A DNA stretch of 64,000 nt from Flaccisagitta enflata (GCA_965153355.1 OZ231127.1:80476001-80540000), one strand, 5' to 3'. Counted from the stretch's first letter, positions 10,122-22,540 are shown. Program-made: numbers and translations. The notes: generated by a model from the sequence alone, not told the origin.

Positions 10122-12958
10122 TGGCTTCTTTACACAGTTTGTACAAATATGAAATTGTTCTTATCAATATCCGTGGCGCCCGAAGTAATAAGGAAAACTT
10201 GGAGAATTATTTGGCAGAAATGCAATACCCAGAGATCATTTGCCTCAATGAAACCAAGCTTCCCCAAAATAAACATTATGAAATAAATGGTTACACAATA
10301 TCAGCAAGACGAGAGCATAGCGTCATTGGAGGCTCGCGCGGAAGCATGATTCTTACTCGTAATGATGTGTCTGGAGTTGTAGAATTGGAAAATCTTAAGC
10401 AGAGTTTCAAATTTGATGAAATTATTGGCATCGAAATCCAGAAAACTTCTTCCCGACCAAGCATTAAAGTTTTTTGCTATTACAATCCTCCACTTACATC
10501 ACCAAATCCGGCTATTCTGAGACAATTAGCTTCTGAGCACGGTAACTGTGTACTAGTTGGAGACCTTAACTGCAAAAACACAATGTGGGGCTCGACCAGA
10601 AATGATACAAGAGGCATAGATTTGCTTCAATGCTTGTCCGACTGCAATCTTATCACATTTAACAATGGTAGCCATACTCGATGTGATCCTTCCACTGGAA
10701 AAGAAGAAAGCCTTGATTTGGCTATTGGAAATGCTGATTCTGCAAAGATATTCAAGGAATTTTGGGTCGGCTTTGATGTGGGCAGTGACCACTATCCAGT
10801 GCACGCTCTTTTTCAATTCAAATCCCCAGTTTCTGCAAATCCTCTCAAAGTAAGAAAATACGAAAAAATGAATGTTACTAAATGGAATCATATTTTGAGA
10901 GAAGCGTCGCCGATTCAAATGGCATCTATTCCATCTGAACTTGACAGAAATGCAGAAACAGTTACAAATTTGATCAAAGATGCATTTGAGAAAAGTTGCC
11001 CAGAAACTGTGATTCGACGACGGCCAAAATGCAACTTTACACCTGAGATCCAAGCCCGGGTAAAGGAGAAAAGAAAACTGCGCAGACAAAAGAATGAGGC
11101 TCTTTCAAGAGGTGATTTCAATCTGGTGAGAGAAATCATGTCCAGAATCAATCGACTGGGAAACGAGATAAAAAAGATTCAAAAAGAAGAGAAAAAAAAA
11201 GAACTGGAAAGACATTGCCAAATTCTGAACAAGGAGAACGACCCTAAAAAATTCTTTCAAACTTTTGGCATTCTTGCAAAGCCGATTCTCAATGAAGGAT
11301 GTTCCATGTCAACACAGCGACCAGTTGAAGATGAAAATGGCACAAGAGCATCAACGGCGCAAGAAAAGGCAAACCTTTTTGCCAGTCTTCTGCAGCGCAT
11401 CCATCAGGAACCGGATTACGTTGGCTTTGATGAAGGATGGAAAATCTCAGTTGAGAGATTTCTGGCTGAAAATGAAAAATCATTCAAAATTGATATGGAA
11501 AAAGCATATACTGACACCGAATTTGGTGATGACTTGGAGCTTTGTAGACCTGTAAGCCTTGAAGAGTATGAAACAATTCTAACACGGTGCAAAAATAAGT
11601 CGGCAGCTGGTCGCGACGGCATCAGCTACTACCTCCTGAAAAGACTACCTGATGTGACCAAGAAAAGCCTTTGTCAAGTCTACTCAGACGCAATCAGACT
11701 TGGATATTTTCCAAAACTATGGAAATCCGCCATAGTAAAAGTAATCCCGAAGCCAAATAAGGATTCTAAATTTGCTAAAAACTTTAGACCTATATCCCTT
11801 CTATCATGCGTCGGAAAAGTTCTTGAAAGAATTATTGCCTCAAGGCTATCAGTACATATGGAAAACAATAATTTGTTCACAAAATCTCAAAGCGGCTTCA
11901 GGAGCAAACGTATGACCTGTGAACAGCTTTTGAGACTATCGGAAGAAAGTCACGCGGCATTTAAGAAACAGCAAACTACTGCAGCACTATTCTTAGACGC
12001 CGAAGCTGCTTTCGATCGCTGCTGGCATAGCGGCATACGGTATAAACTGAAAAAAAATCTTGACTTGCCAGACCGAGTTATCAGACTTCTGAGTTCATTT
12101 CTCACGGACAGAACATTACAAGTCCTATATGATGGATGCTATTCTCACACGGTCAAGTTAAATGCCGGAACTCCACAAGGTAGTCCACTCTCACCTTTAA
12201 TCTATATCATATTTGTCAACGATTACCCAGATGATTTAGAAAACACAAGCAGCGTATCGCAATTTGCTGATGACACGGCACTCTGGTCATCTGCCTACAC
12301 AGAATCCTTTGCATTGTACAAGCTCCAGAAATCTCTCAATCTTCTGGAGGGATGGTGTCGGAGATGGCGGGTGAAATTAAATGGCGACAAGTCTAAGCTA
12401 GTCCTTATTGCTCGAACACGCGAAAAAAGTGGGGAAAATCATGCCCTTCACCTGTTCAATGACGTAATAAGGCCAGTTCCATGCGCGAAATTTCTCGGGG
12501 TTGAAATTGACAAAAACTTATCCTTCAAAAATCATGTCGACTCTATCTGTAAGCGGGCCAACACGAGACTAAACGTTCTGAAAGTGCTTTCACGCAGTGG
12601 CACTGATGCAGCAACACTTATGCGAATTTATAAGATATATGTACGACCAATCATTGAGTACGGAAGCATTGCTTTTCTCGCTGCCCCAAAGTCCCAACTT
12701 TCTCGTCTTCAAAGCATAGAAAATGACGCTATTCGAATTTGTCTAAGATTGCCTAAATACATAAGAAACAATCTTCTGCATGATTATGCATCTTTGAAAC
12801 CATTCACAGAACGTCTGTTTGACTTGAACTTTTCCTTACTCGGCAAAATGGTTAACCACAATGTGCACGTTAGGAAACTTGTACAAGAATATACCTCCCC
12901 TTTTGATAATTGCCATTTCTCTCCATTGGACCTTGTTATTAATGGTAAAATCGATTAA
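10121..12958 (+). CDS. LINE ORF2, apurinic-type endonuclease plus reverse transcriptase
   Basis: An uninterrupted 945-residue polyprotein that would nick the target and copy element RNA (target-primed reverse transcription). The N-terminal ~230 residues are an exonuclease-endonuclease-phosphatase domain: NIRGARSN, IICLNETKLP, VGDLNCKNTMWGS, LDLAIGN and the terminal GSDHYPV motif are all present. The reverse transcriptase follows at about residues 490-770: GRDGISYYLLK, FRPISLLSCVGKVLERI, SGFRSKRMTCEQL, LFLDAEAAFDRCWH, GTPQGSPLSPLIY and the catalytic FADDTALW, then KFLGVEID. Both catalytic centres look intact and there is no frameshift or stop, so this copy is young or under selection. The thumb and a short C-terminal region follow; no RNase H is seen. 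Confidence 0.95.
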   Translation: MASLHSLYKYEIVLINIRGARSNKENLENYLAEMQYPEIICLNETKLPQNKHYEINGYTISARREHSVIGGSRGSMILTRNDVSGVVELENLKQSFKFDEIIGIEIQKTSSRPSIKVFCYYNPPLTSPNPAILRQLASEHGNCVLVGDLNCKNTMWGSTRNDTRGIDLLQCLSDCNLITFNNGSHTRCDPSTGKEESLDLAIGNADSAKIFKEFWVGFDVGSDHYPVHALFQFKSPVSANPLKVRKYEKMNVTKWNHILREASPIQMASIPSELDRNAETVTNLIKDAFEKSCPETVIRRRPKCNFTPEIQARVKEKRKLRRQKNEALSRGDFNLVREIMSRINRLGNEIKKIQKEEKKKELERHCQILNKENDPKKFFQTFGILAKPILNEGCSMSTQRPVEDENGTRASTAQEKANLFASLLQRIHQEPDYVGFDEGWKISVERFLAENEKSFKIDMEKAYTDTEFGDDLELCRPVSLEEYETILTRCKNKSAAGRDGISYYLLKRLPDVTKKSLCQVYSDAIRLGYFPKLWKSAIVKVIPKPNKDSKFAKNFRPISLLSCVGKVLERIIASRLSVHMENNNLFTKSQSGFRSKRMTCEQLLRLSEESHAAFKKQQTTAALFLDAEAAFDRCWHSGIRYKLKKNLDLPDRVIRLLSSFLTDRTLQVLYDGCYSHTVKLNAGTPQGSPLSPLIYIIFVNDYPDDLENTSSVSQFADDTALWSSAYTESFALYKLQKSLNLLEGWCRRWRVKLNGDKSKLVLIARTREKSGENHALHLFNDVIRPVPCAKFLGVEIDKNLSFKNHVDSICKRANTRLNVLKVLSRSGTDAATLMRIYKIYVRPIIEYGSIAFLAAPKSQLSRLQSIENDAIRICLRLPKYIRNNLLHDYASLKPFTERLFDLNFSLLGKMVNHNVHVRKLVQEYTSPFDNCHFSPLDLVINGKID

Positions 12959-13389
12959 CACAATATTTTCATGTACCTCTCTTTTGATCATTGCAAAACT
13001 GCCATGATAATTTATCTTTATGAACGTATCTGAAACCAGAACATATTTAACAAAATGTCATTATGTCACATCTACCTCGCTTTGAAGCGAAATTGTTTAC
13101 TTACTTTTATTTTTAATTTTGCTTACACAACTCAATTTGTGTATATGGGGGGAAGGGATTTGACTCCTGTTTAAATCCATACCGTCCCTTTGTACTCGTC
13201 TTTTTTGCTTGTACAATAAACGTCTTTCATTTCAATCATTTCAAAAAAGAAAAAAAACTAGAGAGATGGAGATGAGGGTCTCTGCGTAGCAAATCTCATC
13301 CCAAACAGTTGGCATGTATCAAAAGGAATTTTTTTTCTTTCCTGCTCGAGGTTATATGTTGCATGATTCAGTGATTGTTTTGGATTTGG

Positions 13390-13390
<1 letters not shown>

Positions 13391-13451
<61 letters not shown>

Positions 13452-13470
13452 GCAGACAGACAGACAGAAA
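13391..13470 (+). repeat. (GA)n then (CAGA)n microsatellite
   Basis: A GA tract followed by CAGACAGG/CAGA units, set in a purine-rich region that extends to about 13620. Confidence 0.95.
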
Positions 13471-13778
13471 GAGAAAATAACGTAAGAAATGAAAGAGACC
13501 GACGAACAGAAAAAACGACAGGAACACAGCCAGACAAATGACTGAGACGAGGAGGAAGACAAAAAGATAAGAAAATAAGACAAACAGAGTGAAAGAGAAA
13601 GAAAGAAAACAAACAACATGAAAAAAACATTTTAGAAAAAGATTGAAAAATTAAGAGTAAAGTAGACGAATTAAACTGCAGGCAATCATCGATTTTTCCG
13701 TCACGATTTTTTTCTCTTCAGGATTTGCATTTTTTTTTAATTCCACCTTTTTTCTGACTATTTCCCATTTTTCTTCAG

Positions 13779-13895
13779 GCGAGACTATTGATCCAAAATG
13801 TTCTCTGCCGAAAAGCGGTCAGGCAGAGTTGGACATCAACTGGGTTTTGGACGGGGAAGAAATTGCCTCCAACACGGAATCAACAGTCGACAAAG
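13779..13895 (+). CDS. Isolated internal exon, Ig-like half-domain (phase 1-1)
   Basis: A pyrimidine-rich acceptor (TTTTTCTTCAG) precedes, and a GTAAGG donor follows, a 117 bp open segment. It starts with two bases completing a codon and ends with one, so both introns are phase 1, the usual arrangement for extracellular modules. The product is about 39 residues and contains KCSLPKSG and INWVLDGEEIAS. The Cys, the Trp about 14 residues later and the following DGEE resemble the B-C strands of an I-set immunoglobulin domain. The second Ig cysteine would be on the next exon, which was not found. The exon stands alone within several kilobases, so it may belong to a large gene reaching outside the window or be a remnant. 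The Ig assignment is an inference; the exon borders are seen directly. Confidence 0.5.
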
Positions 13896-16212
13896 GTAAG
13901 GAAAAGAAATAGCATGAAATTTGTATGGGAGAAAAATAAAAACAGGTTCTTTTCCGCGAGAAAACATTGCCTGCTGCTGTCTCTTTTCGTTTGCAATAAA
14001 GGGACCTTCAAATAGGAGCTATTTCGGGGTTCAGTGGGGTTCAGAGATATTTTTCAGTGGTGCACATGGCATTTCCATTTCCATTGCTCTCGCTTACGTG
14101 GTGACTTATCCAATTTTCATCTCTCGCCCACATCCATTGTCATTTTAAAGTTGAATTCTGGGGTAGACTTGCTTTTTGCATCGCTTCCATTCACTATCAC
14201 GGTTGAAAAAATGATGAGAAAACATGACCCTCGGTTCCCCCGCCAACCTCCATATCCTTCTGGTCATTTTAACTTCGGAACCACTTCTGAAAGTGAAAGG
14301 AGTATGAAAAAAGATTGGACAATTCTGACAGACAAAGGAAACGAATGTTCTTGAAAGAATGAAAACGATTAAATGATAAAAATGGAAAGAAAGAGAAAAA
14401 TAGTCAATGGATGAAAAGATTTTAGAAAATACAAAATAGAAGAAACTAAAAAAATATTGGAACATAAGCATGAGAACGACGGAAGAAAATATGACAAAAA
14501 GCTTTTATCGATTTGATCAAAAATGAACGTTGCATCAATTTAGATGTTTCTAAAAAAGAAATTTGTAAAAAAAGTACTATTACTTTTTAATGAACATTTT
14601 GTTCAAAGACTGAAAAAAAGTTGAATAATCTGCGTGTATATTTGATATATGTTCAGGGTTAAACTGAATAATTTGAATTAAAAAAGTAATATATAATTTT
14701 TTGATAAAAGTTAGCGGTAATAGGTTTTGGAACAAGTTCTGAAAGACTTTGGTTAACTTTACAATTGAGGGTGCTCAATGGGAAATAATGACGAACTATA
14801 TTTTCAGAGAAAGAAAATTAGCTAATCATGTGCTTTTGTACTGTTTTCCACTGATGTAACCCTTTTGACTGCTTGAGCAGAGAAAGATTATTAATGCAGA
14901 ATATAACTCTCTCACTCACTATGACAAACACTAAATTATCTGTTCTCTCTCTCTGGCTTGTCTGTTCTTACACTCTGTCTATTTCAGTTACACATGTCTT
15001 CCTGTCACTGAGTTGTTAATAATCAGGGATCATGTCTCAGGAGATTACTGTTCTTGGTGAACGTACAATGACTTAAATTCTGCTGCTGTCTTCTAGTTCT
15101 ACAGCAAATATACCTCAAGTGTTTTTGCCTGATACACAAGTTTTCATTTGGGATGAGAGAACGCTCTGCTATTCATTCATGCCTGGTCATGAGTGGTTCT
15201 GTAATCAGGCTCACTATCCCAAGTTTCTGTAAGATTGATAACAGTTTTTGGTCATAACTTTTGAAAGAGTGAATGGATTTTGATAATTTTCTGAATTTGG
15301 AATATTGAGACCAGGCTGATACACATTGCGCCGAAAAAAGACAGCCATGACCATTTGCCGGTCACTCCATTAATATGGCTCAGCTTTCCTGGAGATACTC
15401 AGAATAATCTTTATACATTCCTTCTGATTGATGAAAAATAATCATTTTTACGCCACTTAATCAATATGTGATATGTTAATTCCCTGAAGAATGTATCAGG
15501 CAATTTTGTTACAATGCTGGCTGAATTGTTTTTCGCGTCTCTGAGATATTGCCAACAATGTTTCTTCTCTTCCCCCCCCCACCCAACCGTTTCATTTCTG
15601 CAATCTGATTATTCATCAAACCATTCCCTGTTGTACCAGCCCTATCCTTGACGTTACAAAGCAGTCAGCAATCTTCCACAAATACGACTTGAAAACGGGT
15701 ACTGTAAACCATCCAATATCTCCATCATTTACCCACTGCACTGACCTTCCTGGCAAATCGCGCATCATTCCTTATCTCATCTACATCATCATCACGCATC
15801 AGCAAAATCCGAATTTAAATCCTCCGATGTTCCAATTTCATCCGTATCCATTCTAAACAATGACGTTTTCCGTTTCCAAATGATTTTCCGTTTCCAAGCG
15901 ATTTTCCGTTTCCCTTGGCGATTCCCGAGATGAGACTTCCGTTGACGTTTAATAAGCTTTCACGCTCCGTGACATCTTAAGTCGAGGTGCAAACGAAGAC
16001 CAAATTTCAAGAGTCAAACCAATTTTTTTGGTATTTTGAATTTTAATTATTTAGATTTTTTTCGTCAAAAAATGTAATTATTATATTGTATTTATTTCAT
16101 TTTTGCATGGAAAAGCATTGGTTGACAAGAAAAGAGTGCTATGAAAGTAAAAAGAGGAGAAAAAAATAAAGGAATTCATAAGAAGATTTGATCTTGCAAC
16201 TTGACTTGTCTT
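13896..16212. other. No gene seen
   Basis: Mostly unique AT-rich sequence, presumably intronic or intergenic around the exon at 13779. A poly-C run occurs near 15574. No exon with convincing borders was found. Confidence 0.4.
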
Positions 16213-16353
16213 AGGGAAAATTCTAAGACTTTCTCTAAATGTAAAATTTTGCATTTTCAAAAACATGGCCTTATTCTAAAAACACATAAGATGAGAGCCA
16301 TGTTCTTAGAAATGCAAAATTGTTGAATTTATTCAAGTCTTAGAATTTTCCCT
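16213..16353. repeat. Short foldback repeat
   Basis: Arms 16213-16269 and 16297-16353 are imperfect inverse copies (AGGGAAAATTCTAAGACTT, AATTTTGCATTT and AACATGGC occur in both), separated by about 27 bases. They would form a long hairpin; a MITE origin is possible. Confidence 0.8.
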
Positions 16354-16603
16354 TCACAGGTTTTTGATTTTTGCTCTATCATTTTGAAAAAATCTATTAC
16401 TTTGAGTGATCACTTCTTGTTTTTAATCAATAAAACAAGGCATTGCCTTTATCATACTAGGTTTCTTTTTACTAATAAGATAATGCTAAACTATAGAACT
16501 ATATATCTTATTCAAAAAAATTATAATCTGGTTATTAATATAATTCAGAAAAGTCTGAAACCGAAACTTTACCTTCGTTTGCACCGCGACTTAATAAGAT
16601 TCA

Positions 16604-16939
16604 ATTCGGAGGAGGAGGAGGAGGAAGAGGATGAGGAGGAAGAGGGAGAGGGATGCATGACGACTGCTGATGAAGATAACGAAGATGATAATGACGACAG
16701 CGACAACAACATGAACAACAACGACAACAACAACGACAACAACGACAACAACGACAACAACAACAACAATAACAACAACAATAATTACAATAATAATAAT
16801 AACAATAACAACAATAAATAATAACAATAATAACAACAACAACAACAACAACAACAATAAATAACAATACAACAACAACCACAATAACAAGAACAACAAC
16901 AACAACAACAATGACAATGACAACGACATCAAAATAAAT

Positions 16940-16995
<56 letters not shown>

Positions 16996-17045
16996 ATAAC
17001 AACAACAACAACAACAACAACAACGACAACAATGACAACAACAAC
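16604..17045 (+). repeat. (GAG)n block then a ~340 bp (AAC)n/(AAT)n tract
   Basis: GAG/GAA units (16604-16650) are followed by an AAC-dominated trinucleotide array (about 16700-17045) with AAT and GAC variants. The array yields poly-Asn on one strand and poly-Val/Leu/Cys on the other; no gene. Confidence 0.95.
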
Positions 17046-17179
17046 AGTGACAGAGAGGGACACCAGAAGAGAGGCCTACAGTAATCCGAAGCGATGCAGA
17101 CACAGAGATTTAAGGCTATTTTTAATCATGTTTATTCATAGGTATACTCTTCATTCGATTAAGTGGTCGATCAAGTTGT

Positions 17180-17414
17180 GTTTTAGTCGCTGCCTAAGCG
17201 ACTCTATAAGAGGGTGTGTCCCTTGGTAAGTCTGTCTGTCTGCAACGCGAAAATTTTGATGACGTGAAATAGACTGAAATACGGATTTCTGACCATCACA
17301 GCTCTTTCCTGGCGTCACCACAGCCCCCGCTCACTCATTACCGGCCTCGCCCACTGGCACCACCGTTCTGCCCACCAGCAGCGGTATCACGTGATTGCTG
17401 TATCTGGCTTGTCT
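17180..17414 (-). mobile_element. Hairpin-ended element, copy 2
   Basis: In plus-strand reading it begins GTTTTAGTCGCTGCCTAAGC (hairpin end), continues GACTCTATAAGAGGGTGTGTCC, and ends in a diverged GCTGTATCTGGCTTGT corresponding to the family end CGTGTATCCGGCCTTGTT. Confidence 0.65.
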
Positions 17415-17457
17415 GTACTCTGGCCTGCACATGTCAAAAAAGAAGTTACATATGAAC

Positions 17458-18480
17458 ACACAAGGCCAACACCTATAAGTTGTGTAAGGGACATTAATAA
17501 TTTGAGAAGCCTTTAATTGACTCAGCCCTCAAATGACTTAAAATAACTTAAATGACTTAGTAATACAACGATGTTAAAATTGAATCAAATGACTAGATTG
17601 ATCTAAAATTAGACTTAAGACTTAATATGATTAAGACAATTTGAAATACTTATAATGACTTAGAATGACTTAGAATGATTCTAAATATAATTACTGCAAA
17701 TGTTAGATGGTCAGTGGCAACTGCTGTCTCCCTATAGTTGAACGTGGAGGCTATGAGCAGCTGTTAGAGGCAATGACTTGGTGGATTAAGACCCATTGCT
17801 GTTTTTGTTTTACCAAGGATGAAATTAGCCTGAGATTGAATTAGCCTTGATAGCTGGGATTTTGAGCTGAGGCTGGGATTTCAGCCTGCTGGGTTGAGAT
17901 TTCACTCCTTGAGGCTGAGATTTGAGGCCTGAGGCTGATTTGAGGCCTGAGGCTGATTTGAGGCCTGAGGCTGATTTGAGCTTGAGGCTGGATTTGAGCC
18001 AGGAGTTTGGACTTGAGCTGAGGTTGATTCAGCCTAAAGCTGATTTGAGCCTGAAATAGATTTGAGCTCAGGCTGGGATTTGAGTTTGAGACTGGGATTT
18101 GAGCCTCTAGGTTGGACGAGCCTCAAGGCTGGGATTTGAGCCTGAGCTGAGATTTGAGCCCTGAGGCTGGATTTGAGCCAGAGTGGGAGATTTGAGTCAA
18201 GCTAGGATTTAGTCCCGAGACGGATTTAGCCTTAAGGGGGTGAAGGAGAAGAAGGAGAAGAAGGATAAGAAGAAGGACAGTTAGTTAATAATATAAATTT
18301 CCTCATGTGAAATATAGATCGTTGACCCCTTTCGCCGCGCTCGGCAACGACCTAAAATTACTTAACACGATGACTTAAAGTAAAAAAAGTAAAGATTGAC
18401 CGATGGACCAGCGGACCGACGGATGGATCGACAGATGGACAAAGCGCAACCACAACCGGTTAGTCTTGCAAAAAAATGTC
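17458..18480 (+). mobile_element. Composite hairpin-family element with three different tandem cores
   Basis: Starts CACAAGGCCAACACCTATAAG, as does the copy at 20617. Its core holds in order an AATGACTTAA-type array (17521-17690), a GAGGCTGATTTGAGCC-type array (about 17815-18235), a GAAGGA stretch, and GGACCGACGGAT units (18398-18445) ending GGACAAAGCGCAACC. The terminal hairpin is degraded. It shows that unrelated tandem repeats can occupy the core of one element. Confidence 0.55.
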
Positions 18481-19161
18481 GCTGCGTCATTGGAAAATGT
18501 GTGAGACTTCTGAACACACTATTTCTGCTAGTTCCTATACACAGGGTGATGACGGAGATGTCAGCACTGAAGAAAAAATGACAGTTGGTGACCTACCTCC
18601 TATTACAGCTCCTCTGTCATCTCCCTCCTCCCTCCTCCTCCTCTCCTTACATCTCCCTGGTGGAATACGCCCATGATGATATATATAAGCCTTGAACATG
18701 CAAATTAACACTGACCTACTGATATCTAAATAATATTGAAGGCTACTAATGCAATAATAACGACACAAATAACATCGCCTCGTCATTTCAACCATCGATA
18801 TGATTAAAAAATATTTTGCCCTCGGAGAGAAAATTAATTGCACGTCTTTCTTTCTTTCTTCTTTGCTTTCTTTTCTTATTTCTTTGTTTGTTCGTCGTTT
18901 TCATCTTTTTCTTTTGTTCTTTTATATTTTGTTTGCTCTGCCTCTCTCACTTATTACCTTCTTCTGCTTCTTCTGTTCTTTTGCCTTCGTATCTCATGCT
19001 TATTATACACATGCTTGGCTGAATTTCTTGCTATATATAACTTTTTTTTCATTTCCTTTTCTTTTCCTCAGACTGAACCATTTGTTTCTGACCCTGCACA
19101 TAATGGATGAGGAAAGTATAATCTGAGAGAAGATCCTGAGCCCTCTCAAAAAAAAAAAAAA
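18481..19161. other. No gene seen
   Basis: Pyrimidine-rich sequence (18840-19080) whose plus-strand frames encode only Phe/Leu/Ser-rich strings. A poly-A run lies near 19147-19163. Confidence 0.4.
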
Positions 19162-19358
19162 AACAAGGCTGATACCAGCTACCCCCAGTCAGTGTGCAGA
19201 AGGGCAGGCCATATTTGAGGTCACTTCATCATTTGGGCAGGAGCAGTGAGGCCAAAGAACGCAAAACCCAAATAAAGTAAAGTGTGATGGACAGACCGAC
19301 GGACCGACGGACGGACCGACAAAGCGGGGTGTAGAATCGCGTAGCACGCGACTAAAAA
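19162..19358 (+). mobile_element. Hairpin-ended element, copy 3
   Basis: AACAAGGCTGATACCAGC start, a GGGCAGG block, a GACCGACGGACGG core, and the 3' hairpin TCGCGTAGCACGCGACTAAA. Confidence 0.75.
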
Positions 19359-19960
19359 GTAAACACACGACGAGAATAAGATCGCGTGACCTTTGTTCCA
19401 AAACATTTCACTCATCAAACGGACGAACCAATTCTCCGTTGAAGCCACTCGACTTATGCCCACTTGTTGGATGTCAAAATGAAGTCATGCTTCAGAATCA
19501 TTAATCATTCATCATACAGACACAACAGACAGACACGCACAACGCAAGGATGAGAAACGTCATTAAAAGATGACACACACGCTTAGCCCTACTTATGGAT
19601 TTTTAATCCGAGACAAAATATCAGTAACTCGATCTTGTTATCGTTGGGGTATCATATTACCGTATGTGCGTCTATGTATTTTCTAGAATTTTGTGTTGGG
19701 TAATCAGGTAATGAGGTCATAGTGATCCAAGATCAATGCTTCCTGGGGACAGCGTGTTCTGATGATTTCTGGTCACCCACCAATACAATCCAATCGGCCA
19801 TCGAACGACATTAAAACAGATCAGGTCACGATGGTCGTTTGATACCAGGTCACTGCGTCTTTATGTAGCAAAATCAATTTGGCCTTACCTGGTGCACTAT
19901 CCAGGTCAAAACGACCGTTCAAGTCAAAGTGACCAGGTACGAAATAAATTGCCCGGTTTG

Positions 19961-20143
19961 TTTTAGTCGCGTGCTACGCGACTCTACACTCTGCTTTGTC
20001 GATCCGTCGGTCGGTCCGTCGGTTGGTCCCTCGGTCGGTCCCCTTTTATTTTTTTTTTATGTTTTTGCGGTCTGGCCTCACTTTTCCTGCCCAAGGGCTC
20101 AAGTGGGCACGCGACTGGGATAACCGTGAATCCAGCCTTGTTT
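19961..20143 (-). mobile_element. Hairpin-ended element, copy 4
   Basis: Reads TTTTAGTCGCGTGCTACGCG on the plus strand: a perfect GTCGCG/CGCGAC stem with a five-base loop. A TCGGTCCG core follows, then CCGTGAATCCAGCCTTGTTTT as the far end. Confidence 0.8.
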
Positions 20144-20616
20144 TTATATCCATCGCACAATCAATGAATGGCGGCTGGTGCCTTAATTTCCTCCTAGTCA
20201 TTCAAAAAAAGTGACGCGGGGTCACAATATTGTTGCGAACGGGTGGGCAGGGTCATCCAACCCCAATCCACACCCCAAACACTCAAACATACACAAAAAG
20301 TTCTAAAAAGCTCGTTTCCCCATGTTTCAACTCGATGACTGCTTCTTAAAGAGTTGTGTGTCCGCAACAAAAAACATGGTTTTCAGATCTGCATCGGACA
20401 ATCGTCCCGTACATCATGTATGAGACTTGATTATGATTATATTCCATTCAAAATCATCCTCGGCTCATCTTTCCGGTTACGATTATCCTCCTTCCTGGCA
20501 AAAATAATTTCCATCATCAGTTTGTTTGTTCATCATCAGTTTTTTTGAGACAATTGTTTTTTTCATTTTTGAATACTTTTTACCACGATAAATGGGCAAA
20601 AAGTGTCATTAAATAA

Positions 20617-20978
20617 AACAAGGCCAACACCTATAAGTCATGCAGGAGACTTACAGACAAAGAATGACTTAGAATGACTTAGAACTACTTTCAATGACTT
20701 AGACTGACCTAAAATGACCAAATTGTCTTAAAATGACTAAAAACCCAATTAAAAAAATGACTTAAAATAACTTAAATGACTTAAAATACTTAAAGTGACT
20801 TTAGAATGACTAAAATGACTTAGAATAACTGTAAATGACTTAAAATGACTTAAAATGACCTAAGAATTGACGTTATAGTAAAAAAAAAGTGATGGACGGA
20901 CGACGGACCGACGGACCGACGGACGGACAGACGGACGGACAAAAGGGAAGGTAGAGTCGCGTGCACGCGACTAAAAAC
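20617..20978 (+). mobile_element. Hairpin-ended element, copy 5, with AATGACTTA core
   Basis: AACAAGGCCAACACCTATAA start; an AATGACTTAAA-type array (20660-20865); then a GACGGACCGACG array; and the terminal hairpin GTCGCGTGCACGCGACTAAA. Two different tandem repeats sit in one element. Confidence 0.8.
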
Positions 20979-21334
20979 AACAGTGTACGAAGTATCCAAT
21001 ACCACTAGGTTTTGACAAACTATTTTTGTTCTACAACTACAGGGTCTGTTTATCGTGTTATTTCTTCCTTTCTTGAATGGCAAAATCTGAAAATATTGTT
21101 TGCGACAGAATAGTTGACAAAAGCACTCACGTTTTGAGGAGGGGTAGTTTGAGCGACTAAGTAAACACAGCGAACCTCAAAAACCCTGAAAAAAACCCGC
21201 GTATGTTACAAAGAGCGAAGACGAGGGCAATCGAGCAGAAAGAGAAAAGAAAAGAAAAGAAAGATTATTCCAGGAGAAAAGAAATCTAGGAACAGCTGGC
21301 AGTTGAATGATGAGGGTACAGCCTGTTTCATTTG

Positions 21335-21335
<1 letters not shown>
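20979..21335. other. No gene seen
   Basis: Unique sequence between a hairpin-family element and a microsatellite block; no exon or repeat recognised. Confidence 0.4.
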
Positions 21336-21377
<42 letters not shown>

Positions 21378-21462
21378 ATTGTTGTTGTTTGTTCGTTTGT
21401 TGTTGTTGTTGTTGTTTGTCTGTTCTTCCTCTTCCAGTTTGTTGAATTGTCTCCTCCTCTTT

Positions 21463-21552
<90 letters not shown>
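21336..21552 (+). repeat. (GTT)n and (CT)n microsatellites
   Basis: GTT array (21336-21417, interrupted) and a pure CT array (21470-21552) separated by pyrimidine-rich sequence. Confidence 0.96.
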
Positions 21553-21556
<4 letters not shown>

Positions 21557-21691
21557 CCACTCAAACCCACGACATTCATACACTTAAGAGTTGCAAAGTC
21601 TTCATATAAACAGAAAGGCTATTAGGATACGCGGAAAATTCTGATTTTACGAGACAATTCTCATGAAAAACCACTCACAATGCAAGCTGTA

Positions 21692-21830
21692 CAGTTGAAT
21701 CCCGGTCTATCGGATTTCAGGGGATAGCCCATAAAGAAAATAAAGGAAAACAGGTTAAGGGGACCAAGAATTAGTTTCTATTACAAACAGACTGCAGTTA
21801 AAAGCAGATCCGCTAAAGCGGGTTCAACTG
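21692..21830. mobile_element. Pogo-like MITE, 139 bp
   Basis: Begins CAGTTGAATCCCGGTCTATC and ends with AGCGGGTTCAACTG, the imperfect inverse of the start. TA flanks both ends (21690-21691, 21831-21832). The CAGTTGAACCC-type terminus plus TA target is typical of pogo/Tigger-related MITEs. Confidence 0.85.
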
Positions 21831-21832
21831 TA

Positions 21833-22540
21833 TATGAAAAAGCTCTTTCACTGTGCACTCTTAGCCAAGACTTTCAAAATCATTGAGGCTTTTTAAACGA
21901 GATTGCATATCTACTTGGTAAGATGGAACGCTATGATTTCTTTCTCTTCCTTGGTTGCAATCTGTCATCACTGGATTACTTTTCCATCAGCATTATAAAA
22001 CACATTGTCACCGAATGGTCATGTTGATACTTAATGGCCACGAAGCACGTTGCTTACTTCACTCATGCGTTTCTTCCTTCCTCCAATGACGTCAATGTTA
22101 CTTTCGGTCTCTCTCTCTCTCCCTTATCATCTTACTTCAACGAACGTGAACTGAGATCATTCCGTTTCATTTTCTTGCGATATCGATTTTCAATATAGTG
22201 CGCCTGTCCATGAGCTACCAACGCTAAAATCAAGAGGGTGCGTGCATCTGTGCATCTATCAAATTGTTTGGTTTAAATGTCTGCGATGGCCATGATGGTC
22301 AGACTTGGCCGCTTATGGAGGAGATTGTTACTCATGAATCATGATGTTGACACACTTGACTCTTCTCGGCCGCAATGTTGGTAAATATCGTTTGCCTTTG
22401 CCTAAGTGGAGAGTGCTGGCTACAATGTTGACAGATTTGACAGACATTGGTACCAATGTTGGTAAAGTCTGGTGGCTATCGTCTTACTGTATAGTTCTGT
22501 CTTATTGTTGACAGATTAGACAGACATTTCATACTTGCAT
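21833..22540. other. No gene seen
   Basis: Unique sequence leading into the 83 bp repeat; the last part (22370-22540) contains diverged TGTTGACAGA motifs of that repeat. Confidence 0.4.

Noticed and set aside
16384-17103. Poly-Asn, poly-Leu and poly-Val frames
   Set aside because: Translations of an (AAC)n array without splice sites or flanking conserved sequence, unlike the tract in the myosin exon.
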